Assembly: GCF_012295525.1 (NCBI RefSeq) | Contig: NZ_CP051167.1 | Span: 4,509,501-4,573,500, forward strand | DNA: 64,000 bases | DNA from: Oxynema aestuarii AP17 | Lineage (GTDB): Bacteria > Cyanobacteriota > Cyanobacteriia > Cyanobacteriales > Laspinemataceae | Reading direction: 5' to 3' | Shown here: piece by piece, positions 34,929-45,100 of the stretch | How positions within the stretch are numbered: position 1 is the first letter of the stretch | Layout: each line of letters begins with the position of its first letter | Program-made: the position numbers and the translations under genes | The notes under the pieces: generated by a model | What the model saw: only the letters and a program-made list of their open reading frames with translations | What the model was told of the DNA's origin: nothing | Database searches by the model: none

Positions 34929-36323
34929 ATGTTACTGCGTTCGATCGCCCCCCTGGGCTTACTCCTGCTTGGCTCGATCGGTGTTGTCACGACAGATGTC
35001 CCCCGAGCGATCGCCTGCATCGCTTTTGACTGGGACGGCGACACCGAGACTTTCGGCGATGATGGCTACGACGGGAGCGACGGACGCAACGGCGAGGACG
35101 GGCGCTCGGGACCCAACCGAGAAATTGTCGCCGATGGAACCGAGACGGTGCTCGACTTGTCCGGGAGCGACGGGGAAGATGGCGAGGACGGGGAGGACGG
35201 CGATCGCGCGCGATCGTGCCGACAGCCGCGCAAGACTGAATACAACGTGAGAGGCGCCCCGGGCGGTGACGGCGGCGATGGCGGACGCGGCGGCGACGGC
35301 GGCGACGGCGGCGATCTCACAATATATTACAGCGATCGCGCCGACTTAAACAAAATTTACGTCGTCGCCGAGGGCGGACGCGGCGGATCCGGCGGTCGCG
35401 GCGGCGACGGGGCCCGGGGGTGCGACTGTCGCGAACGAGATTGGGATGTGGAGATTTGCGAGACCGTCGAAGGCCGTTCCGAACGCCGTTGTTTCGATCG
35501 CGAATTCCGGTGTTGGGACGGCGACGACGGCGACGACGGACGCCGGGGAACGAACGGCAGATCGGGCGACCTAGGCCAACTCACATTAGTCCCCGGCGGG
35601 GAGCCTCTCCCGGAAGACCGCCCGAGTGCCACGATTTCGCTCTCACAATTCGGCGATCGCCCGGTCTCCCTCTCCCGACATCGGTGGGAAACGCAATTCG
35701 GCGCCACGTCTCTATTAGCGCCGGGATCGAAAATTGCCGACGAATATCGAGAATATATCGACACGATCGCGGGGGATTTTAGCCTGCGCTGGAACGACCC
35801 GCGCGCGATCGCCCGCTACGGGGACATTCCGGTAGCATTAAATTTAGTCGAAGCGGGTAAAGTTGAAGCGACTGTTCCCGAATCGATCTGGATCGCTGCG
35901 GCGGTTTCTCAAGAGAATCAAACGACGATCTGGACGATCGATCGCATTTTACGCGAACAAGAAGCAACCCAGTTAAAGGTCTCTGAATTTGCAGGGAGTC
36001 GTCAAGATTTGAGGTTAAGCGCGATCGACAGCGCCGCAAAATCGGATATTTTAACGACGGACTTCGCGATCGTTTATCGTTCCACCAAGTTCGGCGATCG
36101 CCTTGGAACTCGTTCTAATTACGACGTCCGTTATCAAGGGGAAATTCCGCCGGAGTTGGTCGAACTCGACTACAATCGCTTTACTTTAAATTTAGGAAAA
36201 TTGCCGATCGACGATCGCTATTTAATGTCGGGGGTCGGGGTAGATATCGAGATCGAAGTCACGCGATCGCTCGGCGATCGCTCGGCAAAACAAACCCTGA
36301 TTTGGCAGGGAACAATTCGATAA
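34929..36323 (+). CDS. Exported collagen-like Gly/Asp-rich protein
   Basis: A 464-residue protein with a signal peptide (MLLRSIAPLGLLLLGSIGVV). Residues about 40-230 contain Gly-X-Y and GGDG runs: GSDGRNGEDGRSG, GSDGEDGEDGEDGD, GAPGGDGGDGGRGGDGGDGG and GGRGGSGGRGGDGARG. Two Cys-rich patches (CDCRERDWDVEIC, then RRCFDREFRCWDG) probably form disulphides. The C-terminal half is a non-repetitive beta-rich domain without known motifs. Asp density suggests Ca binding. The frame is open upstream into the cyclase gene, but the signal peptide fixes the start at 34929, 38 bp after the cyclase stop. It may be cotranscribed with the cyclase. Confidence 0.82.
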   Translation: MLLRSIAPLGLLLLGSIGVVTTDVPRAIACIAFDWDGDTETFGDDGYDGSDGRNGEDGRSGPNREIVADGTETVLDLSGSDGEDGEDGEDGDRARSCRQPRKTEYNVRGAPGGDGGDGGRGGDGGDGGDLTIYYSDRADLNKIYVVAEGGRGGSGGRGGDGARGCDCRERDWDVEICETVEGRSERRCFDREFRCWDGDDGDDGRRGTNGRSGDLGQLTLVPGGEPLPEDRPSATISLSQFGDRPVSLSRHRWETQFGATSLLAPGSKIADEYREYIDTIAGDFSLRWNDPRAIARYGDIPVALNLVEAGKVEATVPESIWIAAAVSQENQTTIWTIDRILREQEATQLKVSEFAGSRQDLRLSAIDSAAKSDILTTDFAIVYRSTKFGDRLGTRSNYDVRYQGEIPPELVELDYNRFTLNLGKLPIDDRYLMSGVGVDIEIEVTRSLGDRSAKQTLIWQGTIR

Positions 36324-36353
36324 ATTGCCGCCCTTCTTCTCAATCCCCTTCGC

Positions 36354-37343
36354 TCACGGAGTCCACGATCGCACCCGTACTTCCCCGGACGGACTGACGA
36401 GAATCTGAAGCCGTGCGTGCGGCACCTCCACCCCTTCTCCCGCCAGGGAAATAATGCCAAAACGTGCTAGAGGTGTGCTTTCTCCCAAGTCGTGGGCGGC
36501 GCCGTTAATCGGTTGGTAGCTGTGAAGTTGGCCGTCGCGAACGACGATCGCCGCGTAAACTAACCCTTCCCCTTCGCCAAACGCCCCCTCTAACTGCCGT
36601 TGCAACTGCGCCGACAACTCGGCGAGAATCTCGGGATCGTCGATTTGTAAAGCGGTTTTCGCAGAGGCTGGAGGGGCGACGGTTTCCCGGGTACAGGGGA
36701 ACAGGGCGATCGCCTGCACCAGTCCGAAAGTCGCGCCTGACGCTAATTCCAAAATAAAGTGGGCGATCGCCCCACCCGTCGCCCTCGTTCCCCATCCCAG
36801 GGAAAACAGCAGCAAGCGCAACACGGTCACCGCCAACATCCCCAGGGAGGGAACCGCCAACCATCCCCACACCCCCGTTGCAGACCGCCGCAATGCCACG
36901 GTTTGCGCGATTCCTAACGCGACAAAGGCGGCGGGAGTCCAAAAAATCGGCCACAATAACGAGGCGCCCGTCCCCCATTCAACCCATTGCAGTGAGGGAA
37001 TGCCAGTCCCCCAAATCCCCGCGATCGCCGCCGAGATCGCCCATCCGACCGTCGTCGCGATCGCCCAGGCCCACGGTTGGACGTAACCCCACAGGGAAAA
37101 CATCTGCAACACCCCGACCGCCGCCCCGGCGATCGTCCCCGCCACCACAATCCCGACGATTCCCGTCCCTTGCAAAATATCCGGATTTTCCAAGCCGAGA
37201 GACGGTCCGTAACTGCTACCCAACCGTCCCCCGATCGCCCAAGCGACCGCCGTCGCCAAGACCAAACGTTCTGTCAGTTGGCGACGCTTACGCGGTGGAA
37301 TGAACGGGGTTTTGAGGCGAGGTTCGGGCCGTTCGGAACTCAT
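36354..37343 (-). CDS. Hypothetical multi-span membrane protein (329 aa)
   Basis: The N-terminus is basic and polar (RLKTPFIPPRKRRQLTERLV), then about six membrane helices are built of Trp/Gly/Ala-rich segments (LATAVAWAIGGRLG, GTGIVGIVVAGTIAGAAVGV, AWAIATTVGWAISAAIAGIW, LLWPIFWTPAAFVALGIAQT and others). The last 110 residues are soluble and contain QIDDPEILAELSAQLQRQLE and VYAAIVVRDGQLHSYQPING. Conserved Trp/Gly membrane proteins of this layout are common in cyanobacteria without assigned function. It is convergent with the collagen-like gene, 30 bp apart. Confidence 0.7.
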   Translation of the reverse strand: MSSERPEPRLKTPFIPPRKRRQLTERLVLATAVAWAIGGRLGSSYGPSLGLENPDILQGTGIVGIVVAGTIAGAAVGVLQMFSLWGYVQPWAWAIATTVGWAISAAIAGIWGTGIPSLQWVEWGTGASLLWPIFWTPAAFVALGIAQTVALRRSATGVWGWLAVPSLGMLAVTVLRLLLFSLGWGTRATGGAIAHFILELASGATFGLVQAIALFPCTRETVAPPASAKTALQIDDPEILAELSAQLQRQLEGAFGEGEGLVYAAIVVRDGQLHSYQPINGAAHDLGESTPLARFGIISLAGEGVEVPHARLQILVSPSGEVRVRSWTP

Positions 37344-37629
37344 ATAAGGGTTGAAGTTTTCAGCAAGGGTTTATAGGCGCGCATATTCCCCCACTCTACT
37401 ACAGACATTCTACCAGACGTCGGGCGGATAAGTCAAGGGAATTTTAGAGTTTAGAGGGTAAAGTTTAGAGTTTAGATTTTAAGTTTTGAATTGAAACAAT
37501 ATCGGTTGTTTTTTTAGCAGTTCTCCTCGACTTAATCCCTCCTGACTTCTCATTTTTGGTGATATTTTTCCCTGTTGCATCTCTTCCTTCTTCCCTTTTG
37601 GCTTTTGCCTCCTCTCGACTTGCGACTCC

Positions 37630-39243
37630 CTATCTCTTCGCCTCATTCCGTCCATTCCAGGCGATCGGATGCGTCGGCGGCATTTCCCACCGTTCGTTCG
37701 TTTCCGCGTGCATTTCGGTTTCGCGGTCGAGCACTTCAATCACTTTTTTATAAACGTCTTCTGCTTGTTGGGGAGAATTGGCGATACTGGTCAAGCCTAA
37801 CTTGCCAAACTCCGACAAACATCCCATTAAATGAAACACCGTTCCCGTTTCCGTGCTGCTGTCAAAATGGAGCTGATGGTAGGCGATGATATCCATTAAA
37901 TCATTCGGCAACAAGCCCCGATAGCGGTCTTTTTGTAAATTGTCCGTAGCGCGATAGAATTTAGCCCGTCCTTGCTGGCTGTAAAACATCCCGCTTGAGA
38001 GTTCGTAGCGACCCATTGTTAATAGTTTTAATTCCATAAATGGATGAGTCGTACCGCCTTTTCTCAGGTTAATTTCGATGGCGTGAAGTTGCCACTTAGC
38101 CGGGCGATCGCCCGGGTTATTGCAAACCGCAATAAAATCGACACCGAAGCGTTCTAATGCTCCTTTTGCCGATAAATTTTGGCCAATTCGCAAGCCCAAT
38201 TCTTGCAAGCGCAAGCGATAAGATTCATCGGCGGGAAACAAGCAACCGAGATACACTTGGCCGTCGGGACCGCCTAAAATTTGGTCGTGAGTCGAGAGAA
38301 TTTCGACCTTACCTTCCGGTGTAATCCGACATTGGACGCTCGGCGATCGCTTCGTCGTTCCTTCGATAAATAACTCGACGATCGCCCCCAATTCGGGGAT
38401 GCGACTGGCAAAAGTGTCCCAACATTCTCCACTGGCTTGAAAGCTCATTTGGGTCAGGCGTTCGCGCAAGAGCAGCGATCGCCGTGACGGCGAGACTTCC
38501 GCCAAACCTTCGACATTGAGAAGGGCGTTCCCTTCCCCGGAAAAGCCTTCGTTGAGTTTGACCACGAAGCGACGCGCTTCGGGTTGCTGTTGCCACAATT
38601 GTACAGCCGCTTCGGCGAGGTCGTCCGCCGATCGCACCAACTCACTTCCCGGGGGATGGGGGATCCCGCATTCGGCGAAAATTTGGCGCGACCCGCTTTT
38701 CGTTCCCCAGTAGAGTAAATCGGGATCGACCGCCAGCAGGGGGATTCCGAGGCGGACCGAGAGTTCCCGTTCGAGGGGAGTGGCGTTAAAGCAGACCATA
38801 TAGGACTGTTGGGGTCGCAAGGCGCGCCAGATGCGTTCCACGAGGCGAGGACGGTCTAAGATCTTGCGGGTCAGGGGTTGGGGAGACGAATCGTAGGTGG
38901 AGAACAGCAACAGGCGATCGCGCGCGTGGGAAAATGGAATTCCCGGTAGGAGTTGCAAGTAGTAATCGATCGTACTCGGATGTAAGGGTTGTGAGGTGAC
39001 GTAAATCAGCCGAGTGCGGGGATTTCGCAAGCGAATTAAGGAATATAAATTGCGTTCTTCGTAGTGGTGAACGCCGGAAATTTTTTGTAATTCTCGTTGG
39101 TCTAAAGTAATCGAAGGAATGACGACAATATCGTTATCGCCGCGATCGAATTCGTCGATCGTTTGCCAGCGATCGCGCAATTGTTGTTGAAGCTTGCGAA
39201 ATTTCTCCCGTAAATCTTCTTCCGAAATCGGTTCTCCGAACAT
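37630..39243 (-). CDS. ATP-grasp protein related to peptide ligase PGM1
   Basis: A 537-residue protein. The N-terminal 190 residues are an alpha/beta region with IVVIPSITLDQRELQKISGV and an RNPRTRLIYVTSQPLHPSTI segment found in the PGM1-like family. The ATP-grasp part has RRFVVKLNEGFSGEGNALLN (Lys, Gly-rich loop), ELFIEGT, RITPEGKVEILSTHDQILGG and FGVDFIAVC...HAIEINLRKGGTTHPF with the metal-binding Glu-x-Asn. The known PGM1 joins a peptide to a modified amino acid in pheganomycin synthesis. The product here is unknown, and no other biosynthetic gene adjoins it. The C-terminal 150 residues are family-specific. Confidence 0.82.
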   Translation of the reverse strand: MFGEPISEEDLREKFRKLQQQLRDRWQTIDEFDRGDNDIVVIPSITLDQRELQKISGVHHYEERNLYSLIRLRNPRTRLIYVTSQPLHPSTIDYYLQLLPGIPFSHARDRLLLFSTYDSSPQPLTRKILDRPRLVERIWRALRPQQSYMVCFNATPLERELSVRLGIPLLAVDPDLLYWGTKSGSRQIFAECGIPHPPGSELVRSADDLAEAAVQLWQQQPEARRFVVKLNEGFSGEGNALLNVEGLAEVSPSRRSLLLRERLTQMSFQASGECWDTFASRIPELGAIVELFIEGTTKRSPSVQCRITPEGKVEILSTHDQILGGPDGQVYLGCLFPADESYRLRLQELGLRIGQNLSAKGALERFGVDFIAVCNNPGDRPAKWQLHAIEINLRKGGTTHPFMELKLLTMGRYELSSGMFYSQQGRAKFYRATDNLQKDRYRGLLPNDLMDIIAYHQLHFDSSTETGTVFHLMGCLSEFGKLGLTSIANSPQQAEDVYKKVIEVLDRETEMHAETNERWEMPPTHPIAWNGRNEAKR

Positions 39244-39462
39244 CCGTGGTGGTCCTTATGGGGTCTTAACGTCTTATTGTAACGATCTTGAAACCCCCAC
39301 GGCGATCGCCTGTCACATTTAGTAATATTTGCGTAATATTTGCGGCTTCTGAAAGTCCCGTTTTTTAAGAAAGATGTAGGGAGATCCTCCGCACTCTATT
39401 AGATTTAGAAAAGCACGAGAGTTCTCTCTGTAATATTTTTTAAATCGATCGATTTCATTGAC

Positions 39463-39540
39463 GATCCATCCCCCCAACCCCCCTTTTTAAGGGGGGAGTC
39501 CAATCACGTCCCCCTTTTTAAGGGGGATTTAGGGGGATCC
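39463..39540. repeat. C/G-run palindromic dispersed repeat, copy 2
   Basis: CATCCCCCCAACCCCCCTTT followed by TTAAGGGGGG, then CCCCCTTTTTAAGGGGGATT and TAGGGGGATCC. Two nested mirror palindromes, related to the element at 30992-31050. It occupies part of the 394-bp gap between the PGM1-like gene and the hybrid kinase. Confidence 0.8.
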
Positions 39541-39637
39541 GAATTCTATTTCATTCTCTTCAAACAGGGGATAGACGGAGAACATCGATCGCCCCAACAC
39601 GATCGCCCGGTGCGAGACAGTCACGATTTAAAGCAAT

Positions 39638-41641
39638 TTAGACAATGTCATCTTGGAGTAACTCGAAGATCAGATCGAGGCGAATTTCAGTCACTAAATG
39701 CCCTAAAATGTCCTTGCAGTTAAAGTTACATTCGGGAAGTTCTTCAAGTAAATTGAGAACCATATTTTCATTGAGCGTAGTCACGGCATTGTAGAGGCGA
39801 TCGCGCCATGCTTTAGGCATATTGGCAAGCTCCGAACGCAACAGCAAAGCATCATTCGGATCGAGTTTACCCGAAGAAGTAAAGCGCACCTGTAAGCGCT
39901 TATTTTTATTGTCTTTCTGGAAATCTTCATAACAATATTCTAAGTTGAGATATTCGGCAAGTTTTTTATAGAGAAGATTTTTATCCAGAGGTTTGGAAAT
40001 GATATCATTGTAACCGCTTTCTTGAATTTCTTGTTTTTCTTCTTCAAAAGCGATCGCCGTCGTCCCCAAAATTTTTACTTTTTCCCCTTCAGGGGTAGCG
40101 CGAATCCGTTGGGTGGCTTCTTTGCCATTCATTTTCGGCATTTTGACATCCATTAAAATCAAATCGGGTTGCCAATCTTCCCAAATTTCTAACGCTTCTT
40201 CGCCGTCGGAGGCTTCGCGAACTTGAAAGCCGAGGGGTTCGATCACTTTGAGCAATAATTGACGGTTGGTTCTCGAATCGTCTACCACTAAAATGCGATA
40301 AGACGGCGAACCGGGCATGACGCCAACGATTTTCTGGTTTTTTTCAACAGTTGAAATAGTCGAGGATCTCCCTAGATTTGAATCGAGGCATCTGAGGGGT
40401 ATTTCAAAACCAAATCTAGATCCTTTATCTACTTCAGACTCGACCTTAATTTCCCCTCCCATTAAGTGAATAAATTCCCGAGCAATTGACAATCCCAATC
40501 CGGTTCCTTCTTGACCTTGACGACCTTTGCTCGCCTGAGAAAAAGGATTAAAAATACTCTCTATTTCTTCCGGTTCGATGCCACATCCCGTATCTTCAAC
40601 GGCAAAGTAAACCGTGGAGCAAGCAGGACGATCGCCGTTCCCGGACGCCTCTCCCACCTCTTGGCGCGATTCGACCCGTACCGTCACCGAACCGATTTCG
40701 GTAAATTTAAGAGCATTTCCAATTAAATTAATTAAAACTTGGCGTAGTTTGACTTGATCTCCACAGACGTAATGGGGTAGATTGCGATCGCGATTGAAAA
40801 TCAGCTTGACCGTTTTTCCATGAGTTTTCACCAAAAACATATTATGGAGATCGTCTAACATTAAATGGAGGTCGAAGTCATCCTCATGAAGTTCCGTTCG
40901 CCCCGACTCTATTTTAGACATCGATAGAATATCGTTAATCAACGTCAGCAAATGTTTGCCGCTTCGCTGAATAATATCGATCATTTCTTGAGATTCTTGA
41001 CTTAATTCTCTGGCTTCCCCGAGCAGATCTGCAAATCCCAAAATTGTATTGAGAGGCGTTCGCAACTCGTGACTCATGGAGGTAAGAAAGTCACTTTTTG
41101 CTTGATTGGCGGCGGCGGCGCGCCTCGCTTCTCGTTCGGCAATTTCCCGTGCTTCTTGCAACTGTTTATTTGCAGCTTGTAGCTGTTCCTCGGCCTCAAT
41201 TCTCTCCTCAACTTCCCGTTTTAAATTTTTATTTTGTACGGCGAGATTGGCTTGCAAAGCACCGATCGTCAGTTGGTTTTTAACCCGTGCCAAAACCTCG
41301 GACATTTGAAAGGGCTTATTGATATAATCTACCCCGCCACATTCAAAGGCTTTGACTTTATCTAAGGCTTCGTCTAAAGCACTTAAAAAGATAATCGGAA
41401 TATTATGAGTTGCCGGATTAAGTTTGAGTTGACGGCACACCTCGTAACCATCAATTCCAGGCATTTTTATATCCAGCAAAATTAAATCCGGCGGATTGGA
41501 TCGCACCGACTGCAAGGCCAATTCTCCATCGGGAGCCATGCGAACTTTATAGCCACTGTCCGATAAAGTTTGCATGAGCAGTTGTAAATTGGCTAGGGTA
41601 TCGTCAACGACCAAGATGCTGGCTTTGTAAGTTTGCATCAA
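39638..41641 (-). CDS. Hybrid histidine kinase (REC - HisKA - HATPase - REC)
   Basis: A 667-residue soluble signalling protein. An N-terminal receiver (ILVVDDTLANLQLL, phospho-Asp in LILLDIKMPG, about residue 56) is followed by a coiled coil, a HisKA domain with SHELRTPLNTILGFADLL (His at about 190), an HATPase domain ending GTGLGLSIAREFIHLMGGEI, and a second receiver (ILVVDDSRTNRQLL, LILMDVKMPK). About 80 helical residues follow the last receiver (PKAWRDRLYNAVTTL...), matching the tails of the three other hybrid kinases in this region. There is no input domain, so the first receiver probably takes phosphate from another kinase. 473 bp separate it from the next leftward gene. Confidence 0.95.
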   Translation of the reverse strand: MMQTYKASILVVDDTLANLQLLMQTLSDSGYKVRMAPDGELALQSVRSNPPDLILLDIKMPGIDGYEVCRQLKLNPATHNIPIIFLSALDEALDKVKAFECGGVDYINKPFQMSEVLARVKNQLTIGALQANLAVQNKNLKREVEERIEAEEQLQAANKQLQEAREIAEREARRAAAANQAKSDFLTSMSHELRTPLNTILGFADLLGEARELSQESQEMIDIIQRSGKHLLTLINDILSMSKIESGRTELHEDDFDLHLMLDDLHNMFLVKTHGKTVKLIFNRDRNLPHYVCGDQVKLRQVLINLIGNALKFTEIGSVTVRVESRQEVGEASGNGDRPACSTVYFAVEDTGCGIEPEEIESIFNPFSQASKGRQGQEGTGLGLSIAREFIHLMGGEIKVESEVDKGSRFGFEIPLRCLDSNLGRSSTISTVEKNQKIVGVMPGSPSYRILVVDDSRTNRQLLLKVIEPLGFQVREASDGEEALEIWEDWQPDLILMDVKMPKMNGKEATQRIRATPEGEKVKILGTTAIAFEEEKQEIQESGYNDIISKPLDKNLLYKKLAEYLNLEYCYEDFQKDNKNKRLQVRFTSSGKLDPNDALLLRSELANMPKAWRDRLYNAVTTLNENMVLNLLEELPECNFNCKDILGHLVTEIRLDLIFELLQDDIV

Positions 41642-42114
41642 CCCTCACTCCTTCTCTAAGTTCATCAATTCTTGCTCTAATTCATCGGAATTGCACCACC
41701 GATTGGGTACGGATCTCCACGGTGGGATCCGCCCGAACCCAAAATCCCTCTCTATTTCTCTATTGTTGTAGCCTGTCTAACTGACAATTGAGACCGTTTG
41801 GCTTGCTTCCCTGAGATTCGCAATGGTTTGGAGGGGGTGAGTTCGACCCGAAAACCAACCGACAGTTGCGGTTTTAACTAATTTCAGTGAGAGATGAGTA
41901 ACGATCGCCCCTTATTTTTTCCTGAGTTTGAGTCAAGGGACACCGAGTTGAATCCGGTTCCAAACTGTCCTTTTTCCTTATCTATTTTACGAGATCTGCA
42001 AGCAAGTTTACGAAAACTTATTATTATGAAAAGTTACAGCCAACACATCAGTGCTTCCACTGGCGTGCTTTGCGGGTTCGGCCAAAAATATACGGTTCTG
42101 GGTCGCAAATGGCT
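41642..42114. other. 473-bp gap between two leftward kinase genes
   Basis: No gene is convincing; a 74-codon frame at 41894 lacks a Shine-Dalgarno and overlaps the kinase end. No strong hairpin or repeat was seen. The promoter of the 667-residue kinase is expected in the left part. Confidence 0.4.
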
Positions 42115-45100
42115 TTAGGGGTTTTTGGGGACTGTCAATGTTAACAGTTCTTTAAAGCGAATTTGGCGGGCTAATTCGCTCAATCCTGCGGCGATCGCCG
42201 GGTATCCCTCGCGAATCTCGTCGATCGCACTCAAAATGTCGTCGAGATCCCCTTCAACCACCGCCCGATGGCACGACGCCAGCCAAGAAGCAGGTAAATC
42301 GGCCATCATCTCCCGGGTAAGGGCTTCGCGGGGTGTGGTTGGGGCGCCTGCAGGGGGTTTGTCCTCGTAAATGTAGCGAACGTTGAGAAAACGGGCGATC
42401 GCCTCGAACAGTTCGATCGCCTGAAAGGGCTTACATAATAAAGCATCGCACCCCGCCGCAAAAATCGAGCTGTGTTCGGGTTCGAACGAACTCGCCGTCA
42501 CCGCCACCACGATCGTCTGACGACCGCGTTCGCTACTTTTAATCCGTTGGGTGGCGGTGTAACCGTCGATCGTGGGCATCCGCATATCCATTAAAATTAA
42601 ATGGGGCTCGAATGCCTCCCACACCGCGATTCCCTCTTCCCCATTAGTCGCCACGCGCACCTCAAAGCCAACCGACTCCACCAATCGCTGCATCAAATAG
42701 CGGTTTTCTTCGTTGTCATCGACCACCAAAATGCGGTAACTCGGCTGATTTGGCGCCAGACTGACCACGCGACCCTCACCGAGGGAAGTTTCGACCGCCG
42801 ACGCTTCGGCGACGGAAACGGCGATTGTAAAGCGAAAACAAGTCCCCACCCCGGGTTCGGACTCCACACTCATCGACCCTCCCATCAGTTCGGCGAAATG
42901 ACGGGAAATTGCCAAACCCAACCCAGTTCCTTCTTGGACCTGTCGTCCGGATTCCGTTTGCGAAAACGGTTGGAACAGTTTGTCGAGTTCGGTAGTCGCA
43001 ATCCCCACCCCGGTATCGGCGACGGCAAATTCGATCTCGCAGCGATCGCCCGGTGGTAAACTGATTCCCGGATCGCCTTTCGGGACGACCGTCAAACTTA
43101 CCCGCCCTTTTTGTGTAAATTTGAGGGCATTATTGAGTAAATTAATTAAGACTTGGCGCAATTTCAATTCATCCGTATTGATATAACGAGGTAGTTCGGC
43201 ACTGGCTTCGAGTAAAAGCGTCAATCCTTTATTTTTTGCTTTCCAATCAAACATTTGTTCGAGATCGTCGAGGAAGCGATAGAAATTGAAGGCATTCTCG
43301 TTGAGGGCAATCCGTCCGGCTTCAATTTTCGACAGATCCAACACTTGGTTAATCAACTGTAATAAATGCTGTCCGCTTCGCAAGACAATATTGAGGCTTT
43401 CTTGCTCTTTAGGATCGAGGTGGGAACTGCCTGCGAGGAGTTCGGAAAATCCCAGAATCGCATTGAGAGGGGTGCGTAATTCGTGACTCATATTCGCCAA
43501 AAAGGTACTCTTGGCTTGGTTGGCGGCTTGGGCTTCCCGGGTCGCGGCGGCGAGTTCGGCAGTCCGTTGGGCGATTTGTCGCTCTAAGGTTCGGTTGTAA
43601 TTGGCGAGTAATTCGGCAGCTTTTTTGCGTTCGGTAATATCCTGAAACACGTTAATGGCGTAAATAATTTCACCGCGATCGTTATAAATTGGCGTGCCTT
43701 TCACTTCTAAGGGAACGATGCGATCTCTTTGATGAATTTCGATATCTTCCAGAGAAACGTTTTCCCCTTTTAAAGCGCGTTGGCTGGGTAATTCTTCCAT
43801 GGGATAGAGTTCGTCGGTTCCGGCGCGGTAAATTTGATACGCTTGGGACAGGGTTTCGATGGTCGTTTCTTCCGTGATTTTATAACTGAGTTCGTATCCC
43901 TTCTGGTTCATGTATTTAACGTTACCAGAGGGGGTAATCACGGAAATCCCGACGGGAATAGCTTCTAAAAGTTGGCGCAATTCCCGTTCGCGATCGCGCA
44001 ATTGGCTATAAAGTTGTGCATTTTCGATCGCGATCGCCACTTGTCCCGAAAGTAACTCGATCGCGTCGAGTCGTTCTTTGCTAAAGGCACCGATAATTAA
44101 AGGATTTTCTAAATAGACAATCCCACGAATTTGACCTTGATTCATTAACGGGGCGCACAAAATCGATTTGCAGGTATTGGCGCGCAAATAGCGATCGCTG
44201 CGAAAGCGTTCTTCGGTTTCCGCATTGTCGAGAACGACTGTTTTATGCGTTCGCATCACGTAACGGGCGATCGAAGTCGATAAAAAGGGCGTATCTGCCG
44301 ACTCTTCCAGGGTTTTAAGTTCAATTCCTAGGGCCGATGTTGTAATTTCACCATCTTCGGTGCTTCCTGCGGCTTCGACCGTCCAATTTTCCCCATTTTT
44401 GAGCATTAAATAAGCGCGAGATGCACCGACATTTTCTAGTAAAATTCTCATCAAAGAATCGAGCAAGCGATCGATCAAAACTTCCCGGGCGATCGCCTGA
44501 GACGCTTTCATTAACGCCGCCACATCTAACGATTTGTCTAAAGTACTTGCCGTAGTTTCGATGGTGTTTTTTGGTAGGGGCGATCGCTCTGAGATTTGAG
44601 GAGAAAGCAAATCCGGATACTCCCGTTCGAGCTGTCGGACTTTCCCCATTGCCCCCCAAAACAAATAGTGATAGTAAGCTTTCTTTAAATAGGTATCTGC
44701 AATATCTTCTAATTTGCGATCGCGATAAAATTGCGCGGCCCGTTCGCAGGCGAGAGCTTCCTCTTGTAAATAGTCATTTTCTCTCGCCCCACGAATCGCC
44801 TTTTCGTAAGCCCGAACGGCTTCCCAGTCCTGTCCCAATAATTTTAGTTTTTCTGCCTCGACTAAATCCCATTTATGTTGAAAATTGGTCGGCGCGTGTT
44901 CCGCCCAATATTGGAGTTTATTGTGGCAGCGTTCGACTTCTTCTAAGATCGGTTTTCGTTCGCCTTCCGGCACGGTTTCACAGACAGCCAACCCGGCTAA
45001 AGCGCGATAAAAAGGATTGTAAGCCCACGGGAATAATCCAACTATTCCTCCTTCATAAACTAGGGCGCGATCGGTGTACTCGAAGGCACGACGATACTCT

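Noticed and set aside
41894-42118. 74-codon rightward frame between two kinase genes
   Set aside because: No Shine-Dalgarno, overlaps the end of the giant kinase and has no recognisable motif.
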